Shown here: one piece after another, positions 40,726 through 49,475 of the stretch | How positions within the stretch are numbered: the stretch's first letter is position 1 | How the letters are laid out: every line of letters starts with the position of its first letter | DNA from: Streptococcus pseudopneumoniae | Lineage (GTDB): Bacteria > Bacillota > Bacilli > Lactobacillales > Streptococcaceae | Length of the DNA: 63,167 bases | Reading direction: 5' to 3' | Assembly (NCBI RefSeq): GCF_001074565.1 | Contig: NZ_JUQX01000057.1 | Location: 1-63,167, forward strand | Notes under the pieces: generated by a model | What the model was told of the DNA's origin: nothing | The model's database searches: none | The model's input: only the letters and a program-made list of their open reading frames with translations | Position numbers and translations under genes: made by a program

Positions 40726-41198
40726 CAATTGTAGGATGCCGTATCGATGGACGTTTGATCCACGGTCAAGTAGCCAATCTTTGGGCAGGGAAACTAAACG
40801 TTTCGCGCATTATGGTTGTAGACGATGAAGTCGTTAACAACGATATTGAAAAGAGTGGCTTGAAACTTGCTACACCACCAGGTGTAAAACTTAGTATCTT
40901 GCCAATTGAGAAAGCGGCAGCGAATATCCTTGCTGGTAAATACGATAGCCAACGTCTCTTTATCGTTGCACGTAAACCAGACCGTTTCCTTGGTTTGGTT
41001 GAAGCAGGTGTTCCGCTTGAAACACTCAATGTCGGCAATATGTCTCAAACACCAGAAACTCGCCCTATCACGCGTTCTATCAACGTGGTAGATAAGGATG
41101 TGGAAGACTTCCACAAACTGGCAGAAAAAGGTGTTAAACTCACTGCTCAAATGGTTCCAAATGATCCAGTTTCAGACTTTTTGAGCTTATTAAAATAG
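40722..41198 (+). CDS. PTS system mannose-family IIB component
   Basis: The 158-residue cytoplasmic phosphocarrier has phosphorylated His-14 in RIDGRLIHGQV and LGGT-less mannose-type IIB sequence (SILPIEKAAANIL, LNVGNMSQ). It passes phosphate from IIA to the sugar entering through IIC/IID. The gene is in the bgaC operon, suggesting galactose, GalNAc or the Gal-HexNAc disaccharide as substrate. Confidence 0.93.
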   Translation: MTIVGCRIDGRLIHGQVANLWAGKLNVSRIMVVDDEVVNNDIEKSGLKLATPPGVKLSILPIEKAAANILAGKYDSQRLFIVARKPDRFLGLVEAGVPLETLNVGNMSQTPETRPITRSINVVDKDVEDFHKLAEKGVKLTAQMVPNDPVSDFLSLLK

Positions 41199-41224
41199 GA
41201 AAAAATTTTTAGGAGGTCATTGTT

Positions 41225-42130
41225 ATGATACAATGGTGGCAAATTTTACTTCTCACTTTGTACTCAGCTTATCAAATCTGTGATGAGTTGACAATCGTTT
41301 CATCTGCAGGTTCCCCTGTATTCGCTGGTTTCATTACTGGTTTGATCATGGGAGATGTGACAACTGGTTTGTTTATCGGTGGTAGCTTGCAGTTGTTCGT
41401 TCTTGGGGTTGGTACCTTCGGTGGTGCTTCTCGTATCGACGCAACTTCTGGTGCGGTTCTTGCAACAGCATTCTCTATCTCTCAAGGTATTGATACAGAT
41501 CTTGCGATTACAACAATCGCTGTACCAGTAGCAGCACTTTTGACATACTTCGACGTTCTTGGACGTATGACAACTACTTTCTTTGCACACCGTATTGATG
41601 CTGCAATCGAACGCTTTGACTATAAAGGTATCGAGCGCAACTACCTACTTGGTGCAGTGCCTTGGGCTCTTTCACGTGCCCTTCCAGTATTCTTCGCCCT
41701 TGCTTTTGGTGGGGAATTCGTACAAGGTGTTGTAAACCTTGTTAAAGAATACCAATGGGTTGCAGACGGTTTGACACTTGCAGGACGTATGCTTCCAGGT
41801 CTCGGATTTGCAATCTTGCTTCGTTACCTTCCAGTTAAACGTAACCTTCACTACCTTGCAATGGGATTCGGTTTGACAGCTATGTTGACTGTTCTTTACT
41901 CATATGTAACAGGTCTTGGTGGCGCTGTTGCGGGTATCCTTGGTACTCTTCCTGCTGATGTTGCTGAAAAGATTGGCTTTGCTAACAACTTCAAAGGTTT
42001 GTCTATGATCGGTATCTCTATCGTAGGTATCTTCCTTGCAGTTGTTCACTTTAAGAACAGCCAAAAAGTAGCTGTAGCAGCACCTTCTACACCATCAGAA
42101 AGTGGGGAAATCGAAGATGACGAATTCTAA
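41225..42130 (+). CDS. PTS system mannose-family IIC component
   Basis: The 301-residue membrane permease has about eight helices, with GFITGLIMGDVTTGLFIGGSLQL-like glycine-rich segments near the N terminus and a family-typical LGGAVAGILG. AGGAGG precedes the ATG. Its end overlaps the IID start by 14 bases. It forms the channel with IID. Confidence 0.92.
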   Translation: MIQWWQILLLTLYSAYQICDELTIVSSAGSPVFAGFITGLIMGDVTTGLFIGGSLQLFVLGVGTFGGASRIDATSGAVLATAFSISQGIDTDLAITTIAVPVAALLTYFDVLGRMTTTFFAHRIDAAIERFDYKGIERNYLLGAVPWALSRALPVFFALAFGGEFVQGVVNLVKEYQWVADGLTLAGRMLPGLGFAILLRYLPVKRNLHYLAMGFGLTAMLTVLYSYVTGLGGAVAGILGTLPADVAEKIGFANNFKGLSMIGISIVGIFLAVVHFKNSQKVAVAAPSTPSESGEIEDDEF

Positions 42131-42938
42131 TTACAAACTTACAAAAGAAGATTTTAATCAAATCAACAAACGTAGCTTGTTTACTTTCCAATTAGGTTGG
42201 AACTATGAGCGTATGCAAGCTTCTGGTTACCTTTACATGATCTTGCCTCAATTGCGTAAAATGTATGGGGATGGAACTCCTGAATTGAAAGAAATGATGA
42301 AAGTTCATACTCAATTCTTCAATACTTCACCATTCTTCCACACTATTATCGCTGGTTTTGACCTTGCCATGGAAGAAAAAGATGGTGTAGGTTCAAAAGA
42401 TGCCGTTAACGGTATCAAAACAGGTTTGATGGGACCATTCGCTCCTCTTGGAGACACAATCTTTGGTTCACTTGTACCTGCTATCATGGGATCTATCGCA
42501 GCAACTATGGCTATCGCTGGCCAACCATGGGGTATCTTCCTTTGGATCGCAGTTGCAGTTGCATATGACATCTTCCGTTGGAAACAATTGGAATTTGCCT
42601 ACAAAGAAGGGGTTAACCTTATCAACAACATGCAAAGTACTTTGACAGCTTTGATTGATGCTGCATCTGTACTTGGTGTCTTCATGATGGGTGCTCTTGT
42701 AGCAACAATGATCAACTTTGAGATTTCTTACAAATTGCCAATCGGTGAAAAATTGATTGATTTCCAAGACATCTTGAACTCAATCTTCCCACGCTTGCTT
42801 CCAGCAATCTTTACTGCCTTTATCTTCTGGTTGCTTGGTAAGAAAGGTATGAACTCTACTAAAGCGATCGGTATCATTATCGTTCTTGCAGTAGGTCTTT
42901 CATTCATCGGTAAATTCTTGCTTGGAATGGGCGCATAA
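42117..42938 (+). CDS. PTS system mannose-family IID component
   Basis: The 273-residue partner of IIC has the family motifs FQLGWNYERMQ at the N terminus, FFNTSPFFHTIIAG, and GLMGPFAPLGDTIFGSLVP. Membrane helices are in the C-terminal half. Start 42117 (MTNSNYKLTK) lies within the IIC 3' end, so translation is coupled. Confidence 0.93.
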   Translation: MTNSNYKLTKEDFNQINKRSLFTFQLGWNYERMQASGYLYMILPQLRKMYGDGTPELKEMMKVHTQFFNTSPFFHTIIAGFDLAMEEKDGVGSKDAVNGIKTGLMGPFAPLGDTIFGSLVPAIMGSIAATMAIAGQPWGIFLWIAVAVAYDIFRWKQLEFAYKEGVNLINNMQSTLTALIDAASVLGVFMMGALVATMINFEISYKLPIGEKLIDFQDILNSIFPRLLPAIFTAFIFWLLGKKGMNSTKAIGIIIVLAVGLSFIGKFLLGMGA

Positions 42939-42941
42939 TTT

Positions 42942-43346
42942 ATGGTGAAATCGTTAATTTTGGTGAGTCATGGTCGTTTCTGTGAAGAACTTAAAGGTAG
43001 CACGGAAATGATCATGGGTCCACAGGACAACATTCATGCAGTGGCTCTTCTTCCAGAAGATGGTCCAGAAGAATTTACTGCTAAATTTGAAGCTGCTATC
43101 GAAGGATTGGATGATTTCCTAGTCTTTGCAGATCTTCTCGGTGGTACACCATGTAACGTGGTGAGCCGCTTGATTATGGAAGGTCGCAACGTGGAACTCT
43201 ACGCAGGAATGAATCTGCCAATGGTGATTGAATTTATCAATGCAAGCCTTACAGGAGCAGATGCGGATTATAAGAGCCGTGCTGCAGAAAGCATTGTAAA
43301 AGTCAATGACCTGTTAGCGGGCTTTGATGATGACGAAGATGAATAA
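42942..43346 (+). CDS. PTS system mannose-family IIA component
   Basis: The 134-residue protein has phosphorylated His-10 in LVSHGRFCEE and the later ADLLGGTPCN. It accepts phosphate from HPr and hands it to IIB. It is last of the four PTS genes. A BOX repeat begins right at its stop codon. Confidence 0.93.
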   Translation: MVKSLILVSHGRFCEELKGSTEMIMGPQDNIHAVALLPEDGPEEFTAKFEAAIEGLDDFLVFADLLGGTPCNVVSRLIMEGRNVELYAGMNLPMVIEFINASLTGADADYKSRAAESIVKVNDLLAGFDDDEDE

Positions 43347-43499
43347 TACTCTTCGAAAATCAAATTCAAACTACGTCAGCGTCGCCTTGCCGTATAGATG
43401 TTACTGACTTCGTCAGTCTTATCTGGCAACCTCAAAGCAGTGCTTTGAGCAACCTGAGGCTAGCTTCCTAGTTTGCTCTTTGATTTTCATTGAGTATAA
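43347..43499 (+). repeat. BOX element (boxA-boxB-boxC)
   Basis: It starts TACTCTTCGAAAATC and ends TTTTCATTGAGTATA. boxA contains CGTCAGCGTCGCCTTGCCGTA (the BOX-PCR primer site). One boxB follows, with ACTGACTTCGTCAGT and CAAAGCAGTGCTTTG hairpins, then boxC with GCTAGCTTCCTAGTTTGCTC. BOX elements are non-coding repeats of pneumococcus and close relatives. This one lies between the PTS IIA gene and agaS. Confidence 0.93.
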
Positions 43500-43532
43500 G
43501 ATGTAACTTAGAGCATCTTATATAGAATATAC

Positions 43533-43566
43533 ATGGGAATGGGAGTCAATCCCATTCCCATATTTT
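43533..43566 (+). terminator. Strong hairpin before agaS, possible terminator or attenuator
   Basis: A perfect 12-bp stem (43533-43544 with 43550-43561), loop GTCAA, followed by ATTTTC. The T run is short. It would reduce readthrough from the PTS genes into agaS. Confidence 0.6.
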
Positions 43567-43603
43567 CAATAGGAATGAAACAATAATAGATTAGAGGAAC
43601 TCT

Positions 43604-44770
43604 ATGCTAAATTACACAAAAGAAGAATTACTTGAACTGGGTGCAGAAATCACGACTCGTGAGATCTACCAACAGCCTGATGTATGGAAAGAAGCTTTTG
43701 AATCTTACCAAGCAAAACGGGAAGAAATTGCAGCCTTTCTGCAAGGTATCGCTGATAGACATGACTATATCAAGGTTATCTTGACGGGTGCTGGTACTTC
43801 TGCTTATGTGGGAGATACCTTGGTGCCTTACTTTAAGGAAGTCTATGACGAACGCAAATGGAATTTCAATGCCATTGCGACAACAGATATCGTAGCAAAT
43901 CCAGAAACCTATCTGAAAAAAGATGTGGCAACTGTCCTTGTATCCTTTGCTCGTAGCGGAAATTCTCCTGAAAGTGTGGCGACAGTTGATTTGGCTAAAG
44001 CCTTGGTTGATGACCTCTATCAAGTGACCATTACATGTGCTGCAGACGGGAAATTGGCTCTTCAAGCCCATGGCGATGACCGCAATCTCTTGCTCTTGCA
44101 ACCAGCTGCCTCTAATGACGCTGGATTTGCCATGACTTCTAGCTTTACGTCTATGATGCTAACAGCTCTCTTGGTCTTTGATCCTACAGAATTTGCTGTG
44201 AAAGCTGAACGTTTTGAAGTTGTGACTAGCCTTGCGCGTAAAGTTCTAGACAATGCAGCAGATGTTAAAGAGCTTGTTGACCTTGACTTTAACCGTGTTA
44301 TCTATCTGGGTGCTGGTCCTTTCTTTGGACTTGCTCATGAAGCTCAGTTGAAGATTTTGGAATTAACTGCTGGTCAAGTGGCGACCATGTATGAAAGCCC
44401 AGTTGGCTTCCGTCACGGTCCAAAATCATTGATCAACGAAGATACAGTTGTTTTGGTATTTGGTACAACGACAGACTACACTCGCAAGTACGACTTGGAC
44501 TTGGTTCGTGAAGTTGCTGATGATCACATTGCTCGTCGTGTTGTGCTTTTGAGTGATCAAGCCTTTGGTCTTGAAAATGTCAAAGAAGTAGCTCTTGGCT
44601 GTGGTGGAGTCTTGAATGATATTTATCGTGTCTTCCCTTACATCGTATATGCTCAACTCTTTGCCCTTCTGACTTCGCTTAAGGTCGAAAATAAACCAGA
44701 TACACCGTCTCCTACAGGTACAGTAAACCGTGTGGTACAAGGTGTTATCATTCATGACTATCATAAATAA
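43604..44770 (+). CDS. agaS: AgaS family sugar isomerase/deaminase
   Basis: The 388-residue protein has two SIS domains ([14 protein letters not shown] near residue 60; [19 protein letters not shown] near 227). It belongs to the AgaS group thought to deaminate galactosamine 6-phosphate to tagatose 6-phosphate. Residues [12 protein letters not shown] bind the phosphosugar. It is preceded by AGAGGA and followed 10 bases later by lacD, which fits GalNAc/galactosamine use through the tagatose pathway. Confidence 0.92.
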   Translation: MLNYTKEELLELGAEITTREIYQQPDVWKEAFESYQAKREEIAAFLQGIADRHDYIKVILTGAGTSAYVGDTLVPYFKEVYDERKWNFNAIATTDIVANPETYLKKDVATVLVSFARSGNSPESVATVDLAKALVDDLYQVTITCAADGKLALQAHGDDRNLLLLQPAASNDAGFAMTSSFTSMMLTALLVFDPTEFAVKAERFEVVTSLARKVLDNAADVKELVDLDFNRVIYLGAGPFFGLAHEAQLKILELTAGQVATMYESPVGFRHGPKSLINEDTVVLVFGTTTDYTRKYDLDLVREVADDHIARRVVLLSDQAFGLENVKEVALGCGGVLNDIYRVFPYIVYAQLFALLTSLKVENKPDTPSPTGTVNRVVQGVIIHDYHK

Positions 44771-44780
44771 GGAAGTGTCT

Positions 44781-45776
44781 ATGAGTAAATTACAATTAAG
44801 TCCTAATAAAGTAGCTTGCTTGCAAAAACTCTCTGACGAGAACGGCATTATCTCAGCTCTTGCCTTTGACCAACGTGGTGCTTTGAAACGCCTTATGGCT
44901 CAATACCAAACAGAAGAACCAACAGTTGCTCAAATGGAAGAACTTAAAGTTTTGGTTGCAGATGAATTGACAAAATACGCATCCTCTATGCTTCTTGACC
45001 CTGAGTATGGTCTCCCAGCTACAAAAGCGCTTGATGCCAATGCTGGTCTTCTTCTTGCTTATGAGAAAACTGGCTACGACACAACTAGCACCAAACGCTT
45101 GCCTGACTGCTTGGATGTTTGGTCTGCCAAACGCATCAAGGAACAAGGTGCAGATGCTGTTAAGTTCTTGCTTTACTACGATGTAGATAGCTCTGACGAA
45201 CTCAACCAGCAAAAACAAGCCTACATCGAACGCATTGGTTCTGAGTGTGTGGCGGAAGATATTCCATTCTTCCTTGAAATCTTGGCTTACGATGAAAAAA
45301 TCGCTGACGCAGGTTCTGCAGAATACGCTAAAGTAAAACCACACAAGGTTATCGGTGCCATGAAGGTCTTCTCAGATCCACGCTTCAACATTGATGTCTT
45401 GAAAGTGGAAGTTCCAGTCAACGTCAAATACGTTGAAGGCTTTGGCGATGGTGAAATCGTGTATACTCGCGAAGAAGCAGCAGCCTTCTTCAAAGCACAA
45501 GATGAAGCAACGAACTTGCCATACATCTACTTGAGTGCGGGTGTATCGGCTAAACTCTTCCAAGAAACGCTTGTCTTTGCCCACGAATCAGGCGCAAACT
45601 TCAACGGAGTTCTTTGTGGCCGTGCAACATGGGCTGGATCAGTTGAAGCTTACATCAAAGACGGTGAAGCAGCAGCTCGTGAATGGTTGCGTACAACAGG
45701 TTTTGAGAACATTGACGAACTCAACAAGGTTCTTCAAACAACAGCGACTTCATGGACTAAACGTATAGAAGCATAA
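44781..45776 (+). CDS. lacD: Tagatose-1,6-bisphosphate aldolase
   Basis: Splits tagatose 1,6-bisphosphate to DHAP and glyceraldehyde 3-phosphate. The 331-residue class I aldolase shows [13 protein letters not shown] near the N terminus, [12 protein letters not shown] with the Schiff-base-type lysine region, [14 protein letters not shown] and [12 protein letters not shown]. Start 44781 follows AAGGAAGTGTCT. In pneumococcus the agaS-galM neighbours are adjacent and lacD is elsewhere, so this copy makes the locus more self-contained. A tagatose-6-phosphate kinase is not in the window. Confidence 0.93.
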   Translation: MSKLQLSPNKVACLQKLSDENGIISALAFDQRGALKRLMAQYQTEEPTVAQMEELKVLVADELTKYASSMLLDPEYGLPATKALDANAGLLLAYEKTGYDTTSTKRLPDCLDVWSAKRIKEQGADAVKFLLYYDVDSSDELNQQKQAYIERIGSECVAEDIPFFLEILAYDEKIADAGSAEYAKVKPHKVIGAMKVFSDPRFNIDVLKVEVPVNVKYVEGFGDGEIVYTREEAAAFFKAQDEATNLPYIYLSAGVSAKLFQETLVFAHESGANFNGVLCGRATWAGSVEAYIKDGEAAAREWLRTTGFENIDELNKVLQTTATSWTKRIEA

Positions 45777-45788
45777 AATAAGAATAGA

Positions 45789-45886
45789 AGAATCCCCATT
45801 TGTTAAGAAGAGACTTAAGGTTTTCTGACAAAGGATTCTGAAAATGGAAACTACAACCATAGATGGTGCAGACACTCTCTATGGTT
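45789..45886 (+). other. Structured intergenic RNA between lacD and galM
   Basis: AGAATCC (45789-45795) and TTTGT (45799-45803) pair with ACAAA and GGATTCT (45828-45839), enclosing TTAAG/CTTAA. A second hairpin, AACCATAGA (45855-45863) with TCTATGGTT (45878-45886), follows. There is no T run, so it is not a simple terminator. It may affect stability or translation of galM. Confidence 0.45.
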
Positions 45887-45922
45887 TGTTTACTTAAGAG
45901 AAATGGATCAAAGGAGAGAAGA

Positions 45923-46960
45923 ATGAAAGCATACACAGAGCGTGTATTTGGAAATCATGAGGGCAAGGATGTCTTGGCCTATCGCTTTGAGACTGACAGT
46001 GGCTACCAGCTTGAAGTTATGACCTATGGTGCGACCATCTTGCGCTATGTCACGCCTGACAAGGATGGAAACTTTGCCAATGTGATCTTGGGATTTGATG
46101 ATTTTGCTAGCTATGTAGGCAATAGTCCCAAGCATGGAGCAAGTGTAGGTCCTGTAGCGGGTCGTATTGCAGGTGCGACATTTGAGCTCAATGGCAAGAC
46201 CTATGATCTTGAAGTCAACAATGCTAGCAACTGTAACCACAGTGGTTCAACAGGTTGGGATTCGAGCTTGTTTGAATTGGTCGAGGTGAGCGACCATGGC
46301 TTGACTCTCTACACAGAGCGTACAGATGGGACAGGAGGATTTCCTGGTAATCTCAAGATTTGGATTAGCTACTACTTGGAAGAAACTGGTGCCTACGAAG
46401 TCAGCTATAAGGTGACGACAGATCAGGATACGCTTGTTAATCCAACTAATCACAGCTACTTCAACTTGTCTGGTGATTTCACGCAGACAGTTGACCGCCA
46501 TGTCTTTCAGCTAAACACGGAGGGCATTTACCCAATCGCTCCGGACGGTGTGCCAGCAAAAACTCCAGATGCTGATCGCGATGTGGTGAAACACATCTAC
46601 AATGGTGCTTTGCTCAAGGACATCTTTGCAGAGGAAGATGAGCAAATCCAGTTGGTATCTGGTTTGGATCACCCATTTGCCCTTCCTGCAGGTCATGACA
46701 ATGCTGGTTTCCTTTATGATCAAAACTCAGGTCGTTTCCTGCTTTTCAAGACAGAGGCTCCTTGCTTTGTGGTCTACACCGCAAACTTTGTGGATGAGAC
46801 TGTCGTCATAGCTGGTCAGCCAATGGTACAGCACAATGGCATTGCCCTTGAAGCTCAGGCCTTACCAGATGCCATTCACAGTGACCTCAAAGACCAAGTC
46901 ATTCTCAAAGCAGGGCAAACCTTTACTAGTAAAACTCGTTACGAGCTTGTTGTTAAATAA
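45923..46960 (+). CDS. galM: Aldose 1-epimerase
   Basis: Interconverts alpha and beta anomers of galactose/glucose, linking BgaC-released galactose to the Leloir pathway. The 345-residue protein has NYGATI-like MTYGATILRYVTPD, NHSGSTGWDSSLF, VNPTNHSYFNLSG with a catalytic His, and HNGIALEAQALPDA with the catalytic Glu. Start 45923 follows AAGGAGAGAAGA. A TTG/GTG frame from 45863 would start in the hairpin. Confidence 0.93.
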   Translation: MKAYTERVFGNHEGKDVLAYRFETDSGYQLEVMTYGATILRYVTPDKDGNFANVILGFDDFASYVGNSPKHGASVGPVAGRIAGATFELNGKTYDLEVNNASNCNHSGSTGWDSSLFELVEVSDHGLTLYTERTDGTGGFPGNLKIWISYYLEETGAYEVSYKVTTDQDTLVNPTNHSYFNLSGDFTQTVDRHVFQLNTEGIYPIAPDGVPAKTPDADRDVVKHIYNGALLKDIFAEEDEQIQLVSGLDHPFALPAGHDNAGFLYDQNSGRFLLFKTEAPCFVVYTANFVDETVVIAGQPMVQHNGIALEAQALPDAIHSDLKDQVILKAGQTFTSKTRYELVVK

Positions 46961-46964
46961 AAAG

Positions 46965-46987
46965 AAGAGCTGGTTTCCAGCTCTTTT
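46965..46987 (+). terminator. Terminator of galM
   Basis: Stem AAGAGCTGG (46965-46973) with CCAGCTCTT (46977-46985), TTT loop, short T run. Confidence 0.85.
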
Positions 46988-46999
46988 GAGTTGTCTTCG

Positions 47000-47027
47000 T
47001 TGACATTTTATCTCAATAGTGTATAAT
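47000..47027 (+). promoter_or_regulatory. Promoter of the VOC-family gene
   Basis: TTGACA (47000-47005) and TATAAT (47022-47027), both perfect, with a 16-base spacer. Confidence 0.85.
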
Positions 47028-47066
47028 TGATGTAATCAATAAAGTTACAACAAAAGGAGACACCCT

Positions 47067-47921
47067 ATGACTTATGCATACCAAAGCCACATTTATCTAG
47101 CCGAGGTAGTTTTAAATGTCAAGGATTTGACGCGTCAAACGGCTTTTTATCACCAGATTATTGGCTTGGAGATTTTATCTCAAACAGAGACAGAAGCGAT
47201 TTTGGGACTTGGTCGAAAAGCCTTGGTTCATTTGATTCAGGCAGAAAAAGCTGGGGAAGTAAGGGAGCATTATGGGCTCTACCATCTGGCGATTTTGTTG
47301 CCGACACGAAAAGCCTTGGCAGATGTCTTGAAACACCTAAGTGACTTGCAGATTCCTCTGGTTGGGGGTGCAGATCATGGATACAGCGAGGCTATTTATC
47401 TAGAGGATTTGGAAGGGAATGGTATTGAACTCTACCGTGATAAGCCAGTGTCTTCATGGGATATTCGAGAAGACGGTCGCATTATCGGTGTGACCGAAGC
47501 CCTTGCGGCACAGGACATGTATGAATTAGGGGAAAAGGTAGATCCCTTTGTCCTAGCTGAAAGGACGAGAATGGGGCATATCCATCTATCGGTGAAGGAT
47601 AGCCGCGCGGCGAGCCAGTTTTATCAAAAGGTGTTAGGGCTAGAAGATAAATTTAGCATTCCGAGTGCTAGTTGGATAGCGGCTGGTCAGTACCATCACC
47701 ACCTGGCTGTCAACGAATGGGCTGGAAAAAGTCTAGATCCCCGCAAATCGGGCTTGCCCGGCTTGGCCTACTATGTCCTTGAGGTCGAAAGCAAGGAAAA
47801 ACTCTTAGCCATCGTTCAGCAAGCACAAGAGCTAGAAGCACCAATCAAATGGCTACATTCGAGTGAGTTGGATTTTGTAGAGCCAGATGGGATTGTGACC
47901 CGCATTCGCTTGGCGCGATGA
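47067..47921 (+). CDS. VOC/glyoxalase family protein (CatE-like)
   Basis: The 284-residue protein is a tandem of two vicinal-oxygen-chelate domains. Domain 1 (about 5-125) has AEVVLNVKDLTRQTAFY, HYGLYHLAILLP and ELYRDKP. Domain 2 (about 165-280) has MGHIHLSVKDSRAASQFY and YHHHLAVNEW. His and Glu residues at metal-ligand positions are present. The family includes catechol 2,3-dioxygenase-like enzymes. The substrate in streptococci is unknown. AAAGGAG precedes the ATG. Confidence 0.88.
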   Translation: MTYAYQSHIYLAEVVLNVKDLTRQTAFYHQIIGLEILSQTETEAILGLGRKALVHLIQAEKAGEVREHYGLYHLAILLPTRKALADVLKHLSDLQIPLVGGADHGYSEAIYLEDLEGNGIELYRDKPVSSWDIREDGRIIGVTEALAAQDMYELGEKVDPFVLAERTRMGHIHLSVKDSRAASQFYQKVLGLEDKFSIPSASWIAAGQYHHHLAVNEWAGKSLDPRKSGLPGLAYYVLEVESKEKLLAIVQQAQELEAPIKWLHSSELDFVEPDGIVTRIRLAR

Positions 47922-47963
47922 GACGAGGAAAACACGTCATTTATTTTAGAGACATAGAAAAAG

Positions 47964-48013
47964 GCGGACAAGCTCGTATTCTGTTTTTAGAATGCGGACT
48001 TGTTCGCTTTTTT
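47964..48013 (+). terminator. Long-stem terminator after the VOC gene
   Basis: GCGGACAAG (47964-47972) pairs with CTTGTTCGC (47999-48007). Inside, CGTATTCT pairs with AGAATGCG around a GTTTTT loop. A T run follows at 48008-48013. Confidence 0.85.
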
Positions 48014-48086
48014 ATGAAATGACGAAGCCTTTTTTGACTCTAGCCAATCTATCTATCAGGGATATTTTCCCTTTTCTGGGGGTTCA

Positions 48087-48095
48087 TGCTATAAT
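48087..48095 (+). promoter_or_regulatory. Extended -10 promoter of the membrane-protein cluster
   Basis: TGCTATAAT at 48087-48095 with a perfect hexamer. No good -35. Confidence 0.6.
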
Positions 48096-48118
48096 ACTAA
48101 TAAACTCTAGGAAGGCAA

Positions 48119-48202
48119 ATGCCGAAATCTGCTAGACTGCTGGCAATCGTTGTCACGATGCTTTTAAGAGAAAGTAGGATTCTGTTTGAACATCCGTATT
48201 GA
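48119..48202 (+). pseudogene. 27-codon remnant resembling the start of a YafY/DeoR-type regulator
   Basis: AGGAAGG and ATG open MPKSARLLAIVVTMLLRES, which resembles the first helix of YafY-type transcription factors (M-x-K-x-x-RLLAIV). It then reads RILFEHPY and stops. The remainder of the regulator is missing, so this looks like a truncated relic or a short leader peptide of the cluster that follows 20 bases later. Confidence 0.45.
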
Positions 48203-48222
48203 GTTTAGGAGACAGGAAATAG

Positions 48223-48795
48223 ATGGACACAAGTGTAAAAAATTTAATCAGTATGGGCCCTCTGGAGGACTCTTTTATCTATTATGATCTGAAGAATCAA
48301 GTATTCTACGGTGTAAAACAAGGCATGAATTATTCAGCTATTGCAGCCCCTATTGCAATCTATTCCTTGCAACGACTGTCAAAGTTGCTCAACCAAACTT
48401 TTGGAGATGTCTCCTCCCCTTTCAATCTGATTTTCTTTATCCTGATGTCTCTGTTTTTGGTTTTCGGGACCATTCTCCTTGCCAAATCTACCCGACGTAA
48501 CATGAAGACAGATAGATTTAGAAAAGTCCGGCTGACAAAAGCCAATATCAAAACGCTTAGGAGAAAATCTAGGGCGTTGACAGTAGTTGGCTACATTTTT
48601 GTTTTAATAACGATTTTTTCAGCCTATCGTTATCTGGCTGTTTCTGATTTTCAGTTTTTACTTATGTACATGTTAGGGATTGGTATTCTTACATATATGG
48701 TCTATGATTTTCGGATGAAAACACGCAAACGACTGTTCAAGGAACTGATGGAGACATTACAGGACGATAGCCGAGGGAAAGAGGGAGAAATGTAA
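48223..48795 (+). CDS. Membrane protein, unrecognised (cluster gene 1)
   Basis: The 190-residue protein has three clear helices (about 67-88, 118-140, 144-163) and one weaker one (36-50). A basic stretch between helices (TRRNMKTDRFRKVRLTKANIK region) suggests a cytoplasmic loop. TTTAGGAGACAGGAA precedes the ATG. It begins a run of four membrane-protein genes of the same strand with one-base to 80-base gaps. I know no family for it. Confidence 0.75.
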   Translation: MDTSVKNLISMGPLEDSFIYYDLKNQVFYGVKQGMNYSAIAAPIAIYSLQRLSKLLNQTFGDVSSPFNLIFFILMSLFLVFGTILLAKSTRRNMKTDRFRKVRLTKANIKTLRRKSRALTVVGYIFVLITIFSAYRYLAVSDFQFLLMYMLGIGILTYMVYDFRMKTRKRLFKELMETLQDDSRGKEGEM

Positions 48796-48796
48796 G

Positions 48797-49462
48797 ATGA
48801 GAAAAATCATTTATATAGGCCAAGGAAGCCTGCAATCCGTCTACTATAACACAAGGACGAGAGAGGCTTTAACGACAGAATCTATCACCTCGTCAGAAAC
48901 CGACGGTGCTATCAGTTCAAAGAAATCCAAGTGGCCTTGGATTCTCTTCTTTGCTTTCTTGCTAGTTACTATCATCGGTATTTGGATTCGTTCCTTGATA
49001 GCGCCCTTTAGATTGAGTGAGTGGATGATGCCTATCCATCTAGCCGCAATCCTTTTTGCTTTTATCGGAAGTGTTTATGGATTTGAAAAACTGTTCTACA
49101 GTGGGGCTAAGTCGCTTGTCCCAGCAAGTGAAGAGCAGTTTAAAGAAGCGGTAGAAAGTAGTAAATTTTGGAAAAAATCTCCGGATAAGGAACCAACAGT
49201 CGATAAAATCATCTTGTATCTATTTGTCATCCTCGTTCTTCTATTTGTTTTTGTTATTGTTGTGTTCTTTGCCATACCTGGGACCTTTCTTCCCTACTAT
49301 GAACATGAATGGTTTGAGCCGTCCATGTTCATGGTACCAATCGGAGCAATAATCGTCCCAATTAGTGTCGTACTGCTCTTATTCCAAAACAATCCAATCC
49401 GCTGGCTCTTAGCCGTACGAAAATACAAGCAGGGGAAAGTATTATTTGGGGAAGAGAAATAG
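48797..49462 (+). CDS. Membrane protein, unrecognised (cluster gene 2)
   Basis: The 221-residue protein has four helices (about 46-65, 77-98, 137-160, 176-196). The soluble N-terminal 45 residues begin MRKIIYIGQGSLQSVYYN, recalling the YYDLKNQVFYG segment of the preceding protein, so the two may be related. It starts one base after the first gene's stop. Function unknown. Confidence 0.75.
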   Translation: MRKIIYIGQGSLQSVYYNTRTREALTTESITSSETDGAISSKKSKWPWILFFAFLLVTIIGIWIRSLIAPFRLSEWMMPIHLAAILFAFIGSVYGFEKLFYSGAKSLVPASEEQFKEAVESSKFWKKSPDKEPTVDKIILYLFVILVLLFVFVIVVFFAIPGTFLPYYEHEWFEPSMFMVPIGAIIVPISVVLLLFQNNPIRWLLAVRKYKQGKVLFGEEK

Positions 49463-49475
49463 AAAAGAGGAGATG

